Source: CAYXLI01 sp964464925
GTDB lineage: Bacteria > Acidobacteriota > Terriglobia > Bryobacterales > Bryobacteraceae
Assembly (NCBI GenBank): GCA_964464925.1
Contig: CAYXLI010000010.1
Location: forward strand, 124,001 to 188,000
Direction of reading: 5' to 3'
DNA: 64,000 nt
How positions within the stretch are numbered: the stretch's first letter is position 1; each line of letters opens with the position of its first letter. The translations under genes and the position numbers were made by a program. The notes under the pieces were generated by a model. That model worked only from the letters and a program-made list of their open reading frames with translations, searched no databases and was not told the DNA's origin. Below are positions 26,604-34,828 of this stretch, in pieces.

Positions 26604-26974
26604 TGTTTGTAGACCTCGTTCGGATCGTAGGTGCGCGACTCGGTCTCGACCCACTGGCCGTCCTGGAGAGAACGGTAGAAGCAACTTTCGTAGCCGTTGT
26701 GGCAGACGCCAGGGCCGATCGCTTCGACGGCAACCAGCACGGCATCTTTGTCGCAGTCGGTCTGGATGTTCTTCACTACAAGCCGGTGACCGGAAGATTC
26801 TCCTTTCAGCCAGAGCTTCTTGCGCGAGCGGCTATAGAAGGTGGCGAAGCCGGTTTCCACAGTCATGCGAAACGCTTCCTCATTCATGTAGCCGACCATG
26901 AGTACGCGGCCGGTGGCGGCATCCTGGATGACGGCGGTCACGAGGCCGTCAGATTTAGCAAAGTCGAGATCCAT
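26600..26974 (-). CDS. hisI: Phosphoribosyl-AMP cyclohydrolase
   Basis: 124 aa, step 3 only. Metal and active-site segments: VLMVGYMNEEAF, FYSRSRKKLWLKGESSGH, QTDCDKDAVLV and GPGVCHNGYESCFYR. The HisE (pyrophosphohydrolase) domain is not fused and no hisE gene lies in this operon, so hisE must be elsewhere. First structural gene of the operon, 12 nt after the U-tract of the attenuator terminator; TTGGA before the ATG is a weak ribosome site. Confidence 0.96.
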   Translation of the reverse strand: MDLDFAKSDGLVTAVIQDAATGRVLMVGYMNEEAFRMTVETGFATFYSRSRKKLWLKGESSGHRLVVKNIQTDCDKDAVLVAVEAIGPGVCHNGYESCFYRSLQDGQWVETESRTYDPNEVYKQ

Positions 26975-26985
26975 AGTTCCAAATG

Positions 26986-27013
26986 AAAAAGCCCGCCAGT
27001 TTTCACTGCGGGC
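26986..27013 (-). terminator. Attenuator terminator before hisI
   Basis: Read on the minus strand: stem GCCCGCAGT / ACTGGCGGGC (one bulged base) with an AAA-rich loop, followed by TTTTT. It lies between the His leader peptide and hisI, so the whole operon depends on avoiding it. Confidence 0.88.
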
Positions 27014-27060
27014 CGTTTTGCTCTTAGTTGAAGTAGAGAAGTGTAGCTAGAGCACGGCCC
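27010..27060 (-). promoter_or_regulatory. His-operon antiterminator pairing
   Basis: GGGCCGT inside leader codons 14-16 (27060-27054) is perfectly complementary to ACGGCCC (27016-27010). The second half overlaps the 5' arm of the terminator, so the two structures exclude each other. When a ribosome stalls on the His codons the first half is free and the antiterminator can form; when it reaches the stop codon it covers that half and the terminator forms. The alternation is inferred from base pairing. Confidence 0.8.
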
Positions 27061-27100
27061 AGTGCGAATGGTGATGATGATGCAGGGCGTGCTTCAGCAT
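27047..27100 (-). CDS. hisL: Histidine operon leader peptide
   Basis: 17 aa: MLKHALHHHHHSHWAVL. Seven of 17 residues are His, five in a row (codons 7-11). It lies 34 nt upstream of the terminator and 72 nt upstream of hisI, on the same strand. There is no Shine-Dalgarno; a -10-like TATCCT stands only 8 nt before the ATG, so the mRNA may be nearly leaderless. The peptide should be a sensor of charged tRNA-His and have no function as a protein. Too short for normal gene callers. Confidence 0.88.
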   Translation of the reverse strand: MLKHALHHHHHSHWAVL

Positions 27101-27108
27101 GAAACAAC

Positions 27109-27114
27109 AGGATA
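27109..27114 (-). promoter_or_regulatory. Probable -10 box of the his operon
   Basis: TATCCT on the minus strand, 8 nt before the leader ATG; a TTTCCG 18 nt further upstream could be a poor -35. Placement agrees with the recurrent leaderless pattern in this window. Confidence 0.4.
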
Positions 27115-27319
27115 GCACAGCTACGCCGTAGCCGGAAACGACGGATGGTCGTTCGGCAGCTGGGAGTGTGAGCTGATCCGGCATTTGGGACGGAAATGAC
27201 GTGAGAAGCGTGAAATATTTAACGTTTCCCTCTGACCTGCGTAACGCGTTTCATGATAGCCTGAGAGCAAAGTTCAGGCATTTTTCCAATGCCTATTCGT
27301 CTTGGTGGAAGGTATACAA
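27115..27319. promoter_or_regulatory. Divergent intergenic region, his operon / TonB receptor
   Basis: About 200 bp. Towards the receptor it holds CTGACC and GATAGC separated by 17 bp (a weak promoter candidate), then a 7-bp hairpin AGGCATT/AATGCCT (27276-27294) in the probable 5' UTR, then GGAAGG 7 nt before the ATG. No known riboswitch was recognised. Confidence 0.35.
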
Positions 27320-30300
27320 ATGAAAATCCAACGTTGGCAGAGCGTGCTGCTGATGGCCCTGCTCGCCTGTACGACTGTGTTCCCACAAACTACGGGCCGC
27401 TTGTCAGGTTCGCTGGTTGATCAAACGGGAGCGGCAGTTCCCGGTGCTACAGTTAATCTTCTTTTGGCGGGAGGCGCGAGCCCCGTATTGACGGCTCAGA
27501 CGTCCAGCGATGGCATCTTCGCTTTCACCGCTTTGAATCCCGGCTCATATGACCTCGAAATCGTAGCGACTGGATTCGCTAAACTGATTTCGCGTGGTGT
27601 CAAGGTCGATCCCGCCAGGGAAACGCCTGTCGGTGCGCTTCAGTTGGAGGTCCAGTCAACCAACCAAACCGTGGAAGTCTCGGCAAATGCGCAGACTGTG
27701 CAGGTCGCCAATGCCGAGATTGCAACCACCGTCACACAGAAGCAGATTCAAAGCCTGCCTGTGCTCGACCGCCAGATCAGCAATCTGTTTATCACGCAAC
27801 CGGGCGTATCCGTCGGCCGGGGGAACACCGTCATCAACGGCCTCCGAACATCGGCGGCGAGCGTAACGCTTGACGGCGTCAACATTCAAGACAACTTCAT
27901 CCGAACCAACTCGCTCGATTACATTCCGAACAAAACTACGATCGAGCAGGTTGCAGAATTCACGATCGCAACATCGAATGCCAGTATCGCCACGGGTGGT
28001 TCGGCTGCGCAGATCGTGCTGTCTACGCCGTCCGGGTCGAATTCGTATCACGGCTCGTTGTATTGGTACAACCGCAATAGCTTTTTCAGCGCCAATGACT
28101 GGTTTAACAACAAGAACGGCGTGGGAGTGCCGTTCCTGAATCAGAACCAGGTAGGCGGCTCGGCCGGCGGCAAAATCATCCGCGACAAGCTGTTCTTTTA
28201 TACGAACTACGAAGCGTTTCGGCTTCGTCAGCAGACACCGGAGAATAACACGGTGCTGACGCCGAGCGCGAAAACAGGCATTATGCAGTACCGTGCAGGC
28301 GGTGTCCTCCGCAGCGCGAACGTCCTTTCGCTGCGCAATGTCCAGATCGATCCTTCGATGGCCGCACTGATTTCGCAGTTACCGAATCCGAACAACACCG
28401 ACGTGGGCGACGGTCTCAACACGGCGGGCTATCAATTCAATGCCCGTGATAATGAAGATCGCAACGTATTTCTGCTCCGGAGCGACTACTATCTCTCTTC
28501 GCGGCATTCGTTCACGGGTACCTATAGCTACAACACCGACCTTGTGGACCGGCCTGATCTGGGGTCGTTTTACACCACGGTTCCTCCGACGTTCAACGAC
28601 AACAAGGCGAATCTGTTTAGCGGAGCGTGGCGGTGGACTGTAACTCCCACGTTCACCAATGAGGTCCGTGCCGGCTTCAACCTGCCGCCCGGGACGTTCA
28701 ATGTCAGCAACAAATATCCTACCTATTACCTGAGCAACACGAATCTGCTCTTCACGAATCCCGTGAATACCTTCCAAGCGCAGGGCCGTCAGACGAACAC
28801 GTACACGGTTCAGGACAACGCGAGCTGGGTGAAGGGCAGGCACACGATCTTCATGGGTTACCAGAGCCAGTACATCCGGACCAATCCGTACAACGACGTT
28901 GGCATCGTTCCCACATACACGCTTGGAATCAGCTCCGCCAACAATACTGGGCTCAGCACGGCGGATCTGCCCGGCATCAGCGGTTCCGATCTGAACATTG
29001 CCAACAACCTGTACACGAACCTGGCGGGCATCATCAGCGGTTACAGCCAGACGTTCAATGTGAAGGACCGGACCAGCGGCTTCGTAAATGGAGCTACGAA
29101 CCAGCGCAACTTCCGGTATGACACTTACGCCGGTTATTTTTCCGATCAGTGGAAGATTAAACCGCGGCTGACTCTAACACTCGGCTTACGTTATGAATAC
29201 TGGACGCCTCTCGATGAGCGCGACGCACTATATCTGGCTCCGGCACTCGAGAACGGAAACGTGATCAACACGATTCTGGATCCGAACGCCAAACTGGACT
29301 TTATCGGCAGCGCGGTTGGCCGTTCGTTCTACAAACCGGATAAGAACAACTTTGCGCCCAATATCGGCTTCGCCTGGGATCCGCGCGGGAATGGTAAGAC
29401 GGCGGTTCGTGGCGGCTACGCCATTTCTTACATCAACGATGACACGATTACGACGATCCGGAACAGCGTAGCTACCTCGTCGGGCTTGCAATCGCTCGTC
29501 ACTAATTCGAATGTGGTCGGACGTCTGGCCGCTGCTCCGGCTATCCCGACGCCTGCTTTCAAGGTGCCGCGCACACTGGCCGACAACTACGCTCTGGACT
29601 CCACTTCAGCCACCGGCATCCCGGATCCGAACCTGGTCACGCCGTACGTTCAGCAGTACAACTTCGGCATACAGCAGGAAATTAAGGGCACAATCCTCGA
29701 GGTGCGCTACGTTGGGAATCACCTGGTCAAGGGCCTCCGCGGCATCGACTACAACCAGGTAAATATCAATGCCGGCGGTTTCCTCGCCGATTTCAAGCGG
29801 GCACAGCAGAATGGGCTTCTCTCACAGGCTGCGACCGGACGGTTTGACCCGCGCTACAACGCCAACATTTCCGGCAGCCAGCCAACGCCGGTCTTTAATT
29901 CTCTTCCTGGCGGAGGACTCCTGACGAACGCGACTGTTCTCGCTTATATCCGTCAAGGCGAGCCGGGCACGCTGGCGCAGTTGTACCAGACGAACGGTTT
30001 GAACGGCGATATCAACTTCTTCCCGAACCCCAACATCCTGGGAGGAAACGTCATCACCAACTACACCAATTCCAGCTACAACTCGCTGCAGACGGATCTC
30101 CGCCACCGCACGGCGAACGGCCATTACCAGTGGCAGATCAACTATACGTGGGCAAAGGTTCTCAGTGACGCGGCGGGTGACGGTCAGACGCGTTTTGAAC
30201 CGTTCCTGGATAACAACAATGCCGCCATCGAGCGGTCGGTCGCTCCGTACGACCTTCGCCACGTGTTCAAGGGCAATTATGCTCTCGACCTGCCTTTTGG

Positions 30301-30892
30301 CAAGGGCCGGCACTTCGATATCAACAATCGCATTTTGGATGCGATCGCCGGCGGTTGGACTGCGGCCGGTATATTTTATGTCCAGTCCGGCACGCCGTAT
30401 TCGGTGCTCTCTACTCGCGGGACGCTGAATCGCGGAGCACGTTCGGCGAACAACACGGCGGTCGCGGTGGGTGACTTATCGAACGTTACCGGTTTGTTCA
30501 TGACCGGGAACGGCCCCTACTTCATCAATCCGGCGAACCTGAATCCGAGCGACAAGCGTGGCGTCGCTCCGGACGGATCGGCTCCGTTTGCGGGCCAGGT
30601 TTTCTACAACCCGGGTGCAGGCACTCTTGGTTCCCTCCAGCGCCGCATGTTCAACGGTCCCTGGAACCGGAACTGGGATGCTTCGCTGCTGAAGACATTC
30701 CGCATTACGGAGCGCCAGACGCTGCAGTTCCGCGCCGATGCCTTCAATCTGCTGAACCACCCGACGTTCTACGTCGGAAACGAGTCCAACAATTCAACGC
30801 GCTTCAATGTCAACAGCACCACTTTTGGCCGTATCACCTCGACCTTCAATTCATCTCGCGTGATGCAGTTCGGGCTGTACTACCGATTCTAG
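27320..30892 (+). CDS. TonB-dependent receptor with N-terminal carboxypeptidase-regulatory domain (Oar-like)
   Basis: 1190-aa outer-membrane protein. Signal peptide ends near VFPQ; then a carboxypeptidase-regulatory-like beta-sandwich (GRLSGSLVDQTGAAVPGATVNLL ... GSYDLEIVATGFAK), a plug-like region (VTQKQIQSLPVLDRQISNLFITQPGV, INGLRTSAASVTLDGVNIQDN), and a long beta-barrel rich in aromatic and Asn residues, ending MQFGLYYRF, the C-terminal Phe expected for BAM insertion. No canonical TonB box is obvious. Such receptors are much expanded in Solibacter-type genomes and are thought to import large substrates. Start at the ATG at 27320 with GGAAGG upstream. Confidence 0.92.
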   Translation: MKIQRWQSVLLMALLACTTVFPQTTGRLSGSLVDQTGAAVPGATVNLLLAGGASPVLTAQTSSDGIFAFTALNPGSYDLEIVATGFAKLISRGVKVDPARETPVGALQLEVQSTNQTVEVSANAQTVQVANAEIATTVTQKQIQSLPVLDRQISNLFITQPGVSVGRGNTVINGLRTSAASVTLDGVNIQDNFIRTNSLDYIPNKTTIEQVAEFTIATSNASIATGGSAAQIVLSTPSGSNSYHGSLYWYNRNSFFSANDWFNNKNGVGVPFLNQNQVGGSAGGKIIRDKLFFYTNYEAFRLRQQTPENNTVLTPSAKTGIMQYRAGGVLRSANVLSLRNVQIDPSMAALISQLPNPNNTDVGDGLNTAGYQFNARDNEDRNVFLLRSDYYLSSRHSFTGTYSYNTDLVDRPDLGSFYTTVPPTFNDNKANLFSGAWRWTVTPTFTNEVRAGFNLPPGTFNVSNKYPTYYLSNTNLLFTNPVNTFQAQGRQTNTYTVQDNASWVKGRHTIFMGYQSQYIRTNPYNDVGIVPTYTLGISSANNTGLSTADLPGISGSDLNIANNLYTNLAGIISGYSQTFNVKDRTSGFVNGATNQRNFRYDTYAGYFSDQWKIKPRLTLTLGLRYEYWTPLDERDALYLAPALENGNVINTILDPNAKLDFIGSAVGRSFYKPDKNNFAPNIGFAWDPRGNGKTAVRGGYAISYINDDTITTIRNSVATSSGLQSLVTNSNVVGRLAAAPAIPTPAFKVPRTLADNYALDSTSATGIPDPNLVTPYVQQYNFGIQQEIKGTILEVRYVGNHLVKGLRGIDYNQVNINAGGFLADFKRAQQNGLLSQAATGRFDPRYNANISGSQPTPVFNSLPGGGLLTNATVLAYIRQGEPGTLAQLYQTNGLNGDINFFPNPNILGGNVITNYTNSSYNSLQTDLRHRTANGHYQWQINYTWAKVLSDAAGDGQTRFEPFLDNNNAAIERSVAPYDLRHVFKGNYALDLPFGKGRHFDINNRILDAIAGGWTAAGIFYVQSGTPYSVLSTRGTLNRGARSANNTAVAVGDLSNVTGLFMTGNGPYFINPANLNPSDKRGVAPDGSAPFAGQVFYNPGAGTLGSLQRRMFNGPWNRNWDASLLKTFRITERQTLQFRADAFNLLNHPTFYVGNESNNSTRFNVNSTTFGRITSTFNSSRVMQFGLYYRF

Positions 30893-30913
30893 GCAAGCGG
30901 TTCTCGCAATCGG

Positions 30914-30947
30914 AAAGGCGGATGGGCAATGCTCGTCCGCCTTTTTT
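30914..30947 (+). terminator. Intrinsic terminator after the TonB receptor
   Basis: AAAGGCGGATGGGC, loop AAT, GCTCGTCCGCCTTT followed by more T: an almost perfect hairpin 22 nt past the stop with a T-run of six. Strong Rho-independent terminator. Confidence 0.92.
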
Positions 30948-31002
30948 GTGTTTTCCGGCACAGGTGATCTCGATCCGGATTGAGTATACTGAAAGCCGAT
31001 CC

Positions 31003-31200
31003 ATGCGAGTGTTTCTCGTGCTGATTGCCGGTGCTTTGTTCCTTCATGCTGATGAAGCCAAGGAAGCGCGGCGCGCTCACAAAGAAGAAGCCCGGTACAA
31101 CCGTCAGATTGGCAGGCAAGCTGCTAAAGACCGCAAAGTGCTCGAAAAACAACGCCTGAAACAAGGCAAGGCTGCCGGGAAAGCCGCCCATCGGCGCTAG
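31003..31200 (+). CDS. Small basic exported protein
   Basis: 65 aa. A signal peptide (RVFLVLIAGALFLHA) precedes a mature part of about 48 residues made almost only of Lys, Arg, Glu, Ala and Gln (KEARRAHKEEARYNRQIGRQ), predicted to be one long charged helix. Family unknown. TATACT lies 12 nt before the ATG (30985-30990). Its TAG is followed in the same frame, without any further stop, by the rel coding sequence. Confidence 0.65.
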   Translation: MRVFLVLIAGALFLHADEAKEARRAHKEEARYNRQIGRQAAKDRKVLEKQRLKQGKAAGKAAHRR

Positions 31201-31218
31201 GCGCGTTACACTGGAATC

Positions 31219-33420
31219 ATCGAAGCCGTAGTCTCCATCGACCAACTTTACAGCGAGTTAGAAGCCAAAGTACGAGCTCTGCGTCCGGGCGAAGATCTCG
31301 CCCCTCTGCACGAGGCGTACGTCTTCGCGGCCGAGCACCACAAGCAGCAATTCCGCGATTCAGGTGAACCGTACATGGTGCATCCGCTGACGGTGGCCAG
31401 CATTCTTGCCGACATGCAGATGGACGTGGTGTGCCTGCAGACCGGCCTGCTGCACGACGTCGTTGAAGACACAGGAGTCACGGTCGAAGACATCCGGAAG
31501 AGCTTCGGCCTCGAAGTGGCGCGCTGTGTTGACGGGGTTACCAAGCTGACCAAGATCAGTATGCACTCGCGCGAAGAGCGGCAGGCAGAGAGCATGCGCA
31601 AGATGCTGCTTGCCATGGTGACGGACATTCGCGTGATCCTGGTAAAGCTGGCGGACCGGCTCCACAACATGCGGACGCTTGGCTGCGTATCGCGGGAGCG
31701 GCAGGAGCGGATCGCGCAGGAAACTCTGGACATCTACGCGCCGATCGCGCACCGCCTCGGCATGGGTAAGATTCGCGGCGAACTGGAGGATCTTGCCTTC
31801 AGTTACCTCGAGCCTGACTCCTACGCCGAGATCGTGAAGGAAATCGAAACACGGCGCCAGGCCAGCGAAGAGACCTTGCAGCAAATTCGGCTGGATATTC
31901 AGATGAAGCTCGGGCGCGAAGGAATTCCAGCTCGTGTCGATGGCCGGCTGAAACGCGCGTACTCGGTGTGGCAGAAGCTGAAGCGGCAGAAGATCACCGT
32001 CGACCAGGTGTACGATTTGATGGCCGTTCGCATCGTTACTGATTCTGTGAAGAACTGTTATGCGGCGCTTGGGGTGATTCACAACGAATGGCACCCGATT
32101 CCAGGCCGCATCAAGGATTTCATTGCGATCCCGCGGCCTAACCTGTACCAATCCCTGCACACTTCCGTCATGGGTCCAGGCGGAATCCCGTTCGAGGTAC
32201 AGATTCGCACTGAAGAAATGCACCGGATTGCGGAAGAAGGCATTGCGGCGCACTGGAAATACAAAGAAGGCAAGAGAGAAGGGACGGACGACCAGCGAAT
32301 CGCGTGGCTTCGCCAGCTTGTGGAGTGGCAGAAGGAGATGCGCGATCCGGGCGAATTCATGTCCACTCTCAAGGTGGACCTGTATCCGGAAGAAGTTTAC
32401 ACATTCACTCCGCTCGGCCGCGTAATCATTCTCCCGCGCGATGCGACCCCGATCGATTTTGCGTACTCGATTCACAGCGATGTCGGGAATACGTGTGTAG
32501 GAGCCAAGGTCAACGGCCGCATCGTTCCGCTCCGCTACAACCTCAAGAATGGCGACGTTGTGGAGATTCTGACGCAGACCGGCCACCTTCCGAGCAAGGA
32601 TTGGCTCGCGATCGTCAAGACCTCGCGTGCCCGGAACAAGATCAAGCACGTGATCAACGCGACCGAGCGCGAGAAGGCGATCGAGATCGGTCAGAAGTTC
32701 CTGGAGCGCGAGGCCAGACGGCTGGGCGTTTCCTTGAGCCGGATTACGAAGGCCGACCTGGAGCGCGTCTCCAGCGATTACGGCTGCAGCAAGATGGAAG
32801 ACCTGCATGCGGCGTTGGGTTATGGAAAATATTCCGCGCGGCAGGTCCTGCAAAAGCTCGCGCCCGATCAGATTATTGCTGAGGCCGAGGAGACGCCCAA
32901 GGCGCAACCGGAGGCGCCCAAGGAGCACGGCCCATCCGCGACGCAGGCCGGGCAAGCGGCGCAAGGCGACCTTGTCATCAAGGTGAAAGGGATCGACGAT
33001 CTATTGGTCTATCGCGCGAAGTGCTGTAACCCGATTCGCGGAGAATCGATCATCGGGTATGTCACGCGCGGCAAAGGGATCGCCGTCCACTCCACCAACT
33101 GCACCAACGTGCAGAACCTCATGTATGAAGTCGAGCGGAAGATCGATGTGGAGTGGGCGCGGAGCGCAAGCGAGACGTTCCCGGTCCGGATGGTCATTTA
33201 CACCGATGACCGGCCGGGCATGTTGAACCAGCTCACGTCGATCTTATTCAACGAAAACAGTAACATCCGCAGCCTGGAGGCGCGCAGCGATGACAAGCGC
33301 AATGGGGATGGCGCCATCGTCGAGATGACGGTGGAAATCAAGGATAAGCGTCAACTCGAGAAGGTTTCGTCCGCTATCCGGCGGATTCCGGGCGTGCGGG
33401 ATATCGAACGGGTTCAGTAG
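31219..33420 (+). CDS. rel: Bifunctional (p)ppGpp synthetase/hydrolase (Rel/SpoT), start codon unclear
   Basis: Long RSH enzyme controlling the stringent response. HD hydrolase domain (EPYMVHP, GLLHDVVEDT), synthetase domain (RIKDFIAIPRPNLYQSLHTSVMGPGG, FEVQIRTEEMHRIAEEGIAAHW), TGS domain (YTFTPLGRVIILPRDATPIDFAYSIHSDVG), and a C-terminal zinc/ACT part (RAKCCNPIRGE...PVRMVIYTDDRPGMLNQLTSILF). Similarity to other Rel proteins extends upstream of the first ATG (31375) through SELEAKVRALRPGEDLAPLHEAYVFAAEHH. The frame is open back to a TAG at 31198, yet there is no ATG, GTG or TTG between. The ATC at 31219 is used here as a provisional start. Confidence 0.88.
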   Translation: MEAVVSIDQLYSELEAKVRALRPGEDLAPLHEAYVFAAEHHKQQFRDSGEPYMVHPLTVASILADMQMDVVCLQTGLLHDVVEDTGVTVEDIRKSFGLEVARCVDGVTKLTKISMHSREERQAESMRKMLLAMVTDIRVILVKLADRLHNMRTLGCVSRERQERIAQETLDIYAPIAHRLGMGKIRGELEDLAFSYLEPDSYAEIVKEIETRRQASEETLQQIRLDIQMKLGREGIPARVDGRLKRAYSVWQKLKRQKITVDQVYDLMAVRIVTDSVKNCYAALGVIHNEWHPIPGRIKDFIAIPRPNLYQSLHTSVMGPGGIPFEVQIRTEEMHRIAEEGIAAHWKYKEGKREGTDDQRIAWLRQLVEWQKEMRDPGEFMSTLKVDLYPEEVYTFTPLGRVIILPRDATPIDFAYSIHSDVGNTCVGAKVNGRIVPLRYNLKNGDVVEILTQTGHLPSKDWLAIVKTSRARNKIKHVINATEREKAIEIGQKFLEREARRLGVSLSRITKADLERVSSDYGCSKMEDLHAALGYGKYSARQVLQKLAPDQIIAEAEETPKAQPEAPKEHGPSATQAGQAAQGDLVIKVKGIDDLLVYRAKCCNPIRGESIIGYVTRGKGIAVHSTNCTNVQNLMYEVERKIDVEWARSASETFPVRMVIYTDDRPGMLNQLTSILFNENSNIRSLEARSDDKRNGDGAIVEMTVEIKDKRQLEKVSSAIRRIPGVRDIERVQ

Positions 33421-33783
33421 ATGCAGAAGAACGATCCAGAACACATTGCAATTTCTAAGTCCAAGGGAATCCAGATCGACTGGACGGACGGCCACCACAG
33501 CAGCTATCCGCTAGGATTGCTCAGAGACAAGTGCCCCTGCGCTGTGTGTACCGGCGCGCATGGGACCGAGCCGCAAAAGACCAACTATTCCAGGCCGGAC
33601 GCGAATCCGTTCCAAATGTACAAGCCGGCGCTGAAAATGTTGCAGGTGGAACCGGTCGGCAACTACGCGGTGAAGATCTATTGGAACGACGGACACAGCT
33701 CGGGAATTTATTCCTACGACCACCTGCGCGAGATCTGCCCATGCGAAGCGTGCACGGCCGCCGCCACGCAAAAGAGTCACTAG
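33421..33783 (+). CDS. DUF971 protein (gamma-butyrobetaine hydroxylase N-terminal-like)
   Basis: 120 aa. Contains the DUF971 fold: IQIDWTDGHHSSYPLGLLRDKCPCAVC and YAVKIYWNDGHSSGIYSYDHLREICPCEAC. The two CPCxxC groups could bind a metal. Some family members are linked to Fe-S or scaffold functions; none is proven here. The ATG follows the rel stop with no gap, so it is cotranscribed. Confidence 0.88.
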   Translation: MQKNDPEHIAISKSKGIQIDWTDGHHSSYPLGLLRDKCPCAVCTGAHGTEPQKTNYSRPDANPFQMYKPALKMLQVEPVGNYAVKIYWNDGHSSGIYSYDHLREICPCEACTAAATQKSH

Positions 33784-33818
33784 CGCATCGGGCACCCTCA
33801 GGCAGGGGACTGATCTGG

Positions 33819-33824
33819 TATTCT
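33819..33824 (+). promoter_or_regulatory. Extended -10 box close to start codon
   Basis: TGGTATTCT, an extended -10, ends 8 nt before the next ATG (33833). Transcription would start at or next to the codon, giving a leaderless mRNA. Confidence 0.45.
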
Positions 33825-33832
33825 CGCATCGT

Positions 33833-34011
33833 ATGCCTCGCCTACTACTCGTAGCAGCGTTGTTCGCCTCCTTGCTGTTTGCGGCCGATCTCACCGGAAC
33901 CTGGATCTTCGATGTCAACACAGACGCCGGAAGCGGCAATCCGACCTTCCATTTGAAGCAGAGTGGCGAGAAGCTGTCCGGTGACTACTCGGGTGCGCTT
34001 GGAACCGCCCA
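33833..34011 (+). CDS. Exported protein, 3' part lost in assembly gap
   Basis: 59 residues are readable: signal peptide RLLLVAALFASLLFAA, then LTGTWIFDVNTDAGSGNPTFHLKQSGEKLSGDYSGALGTA. This beta-rich LTGTW...KLSGxYSG module is frequent in secreted proteins of this group, often repeated, which may explain the assembly break. The rest is N. Function unknown. Confidence 0.75.
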
Positions 34012-34111
34012 NNNNNNNNNNNNNNNNNNNNNNNNNNNNNNNNNNNNNNNNNNNNNNNNNNNNNNNNNNNNNNNNNNNNNNNNNNNNNNNNNNNNNNNNN
34101 NNNNNNNNNNN
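34012..34111. other. Scaffold gap of 100 N
   Basis: Exactly 100 undetermined bases, the usual placeholder for a gap of unknown size. The gene on its left runs into it. Confidence 0.98.
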
Positions 34112-34144
34112 TAAGAGTCATCTGAGTGTATTCTTGCTACTGAC

Positions 34145-34828
34145 ATGAGGCTTTCTATCTATGCAGTAGCGTTCCTGCTGGCCGGCTCAACGCTGGCATT
34201 TGCCAGCATCGCGGCCACCTCGGCACCTTATCCATGTGGAAACGCGAGAGCGGGTTATGGCGGCCTGTCCGCCGAAGCAAGTTCTGGCGGTTTATGCGGC
34301 ATTTTCCCGAATATCTCGACCGCGAGCTTTGCCGATCAGGTCGAGATTATCGGACCGGTTTCGCAGGGCTTCGTGAGCCTGACTGCCTCTTTCACAGGAT
34401 TTAGCTTCGACGGTGGTGATAAGTTTGGGACCGTGTCTCTGGGCGCTGCCGGAGTGTCATTTTGGCCGATATTCAATAACCAGCCTCTCATTTCCACTGT
34501 CGAAATCCCGTTCGTGACTGGAGTTCCGTTCCATCTTGCGGGCACGCTCCAGGCGGGTGCGAACGGCCTATACTCCCCCTATTCGACGGCGTATGCCCAA
34601 GGCCACCTGTCGATCAATTCGATTACAGTTATGGACCAGAATCACACGCCTCTGACGGATTACCAATACAAGAGCGATGCTTCCGCGTCCTACCCGTTTG
34701 TAGGGGGCACTACAGCCATACCGGTTCAAGCCTCATTCATTGACACACAATTTATTCCTGAGCCGCGGACCGCAGCTCTGCTTGCGGCAGGGCTGTTGGG
34801 ACTGCTTAGGCGTCGACGTGGCCGCTGA
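34145..34828 (+). CDS. PEP-CTERM sorting-signal protein
   Basis: 227 aa. Signal peptide RLSIYAVAFLLAGSTLAFA, a Gly/Ser/Ala-rich extracellular part without known enzyme motifs, and a C-terminal PEP-CTERM signal: IPEPRTAALLAAGLLGLL followed by RRRRGR (PEP at residues 205-207, hydrophobic helix, basic tail). It should be anchored or processed by an exosortase; exosortase and epsI genes lie 6 kb away. TATTCT is 10 nt before the ATG. The last 23 nt overlap the convergent reductase gene. Confidence 0.88.
   Translation: MRLSIYAVAFLLAGSTLAFASIAATSAPYPCGNARAGYGGLSAEASSGGLCGIFPNISTASFADQVEIIGPVSQGFVSLTASFTGFSFDGGDKFGTVSLGAAGVSFWPIFNNQPLISTVEIPFVTGVPFHLAGTLQAGANGLYSPYSTAYAQGHLSINSITVMDQNHTPLTDYQYKSDASASYPFVGGTTAIPVQASFIDTQFIPEPRTAALLAAGLLGLLRRRRGR

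Noticed and set aside
27047..27100. Run of His codons as vector His-tag contamination
   Set aside because: It is preceded and followed by native sequence, uses mixed CAT/CAC codons and sits in exact attenuator geometry before hisI.
31360..32964. 534-codon open frame antisense to rel
   Set aside because: It mirrors the high-GC rel gene; its translation is Arg/His/Leu-rich without domains, while rel has all RSH domains.
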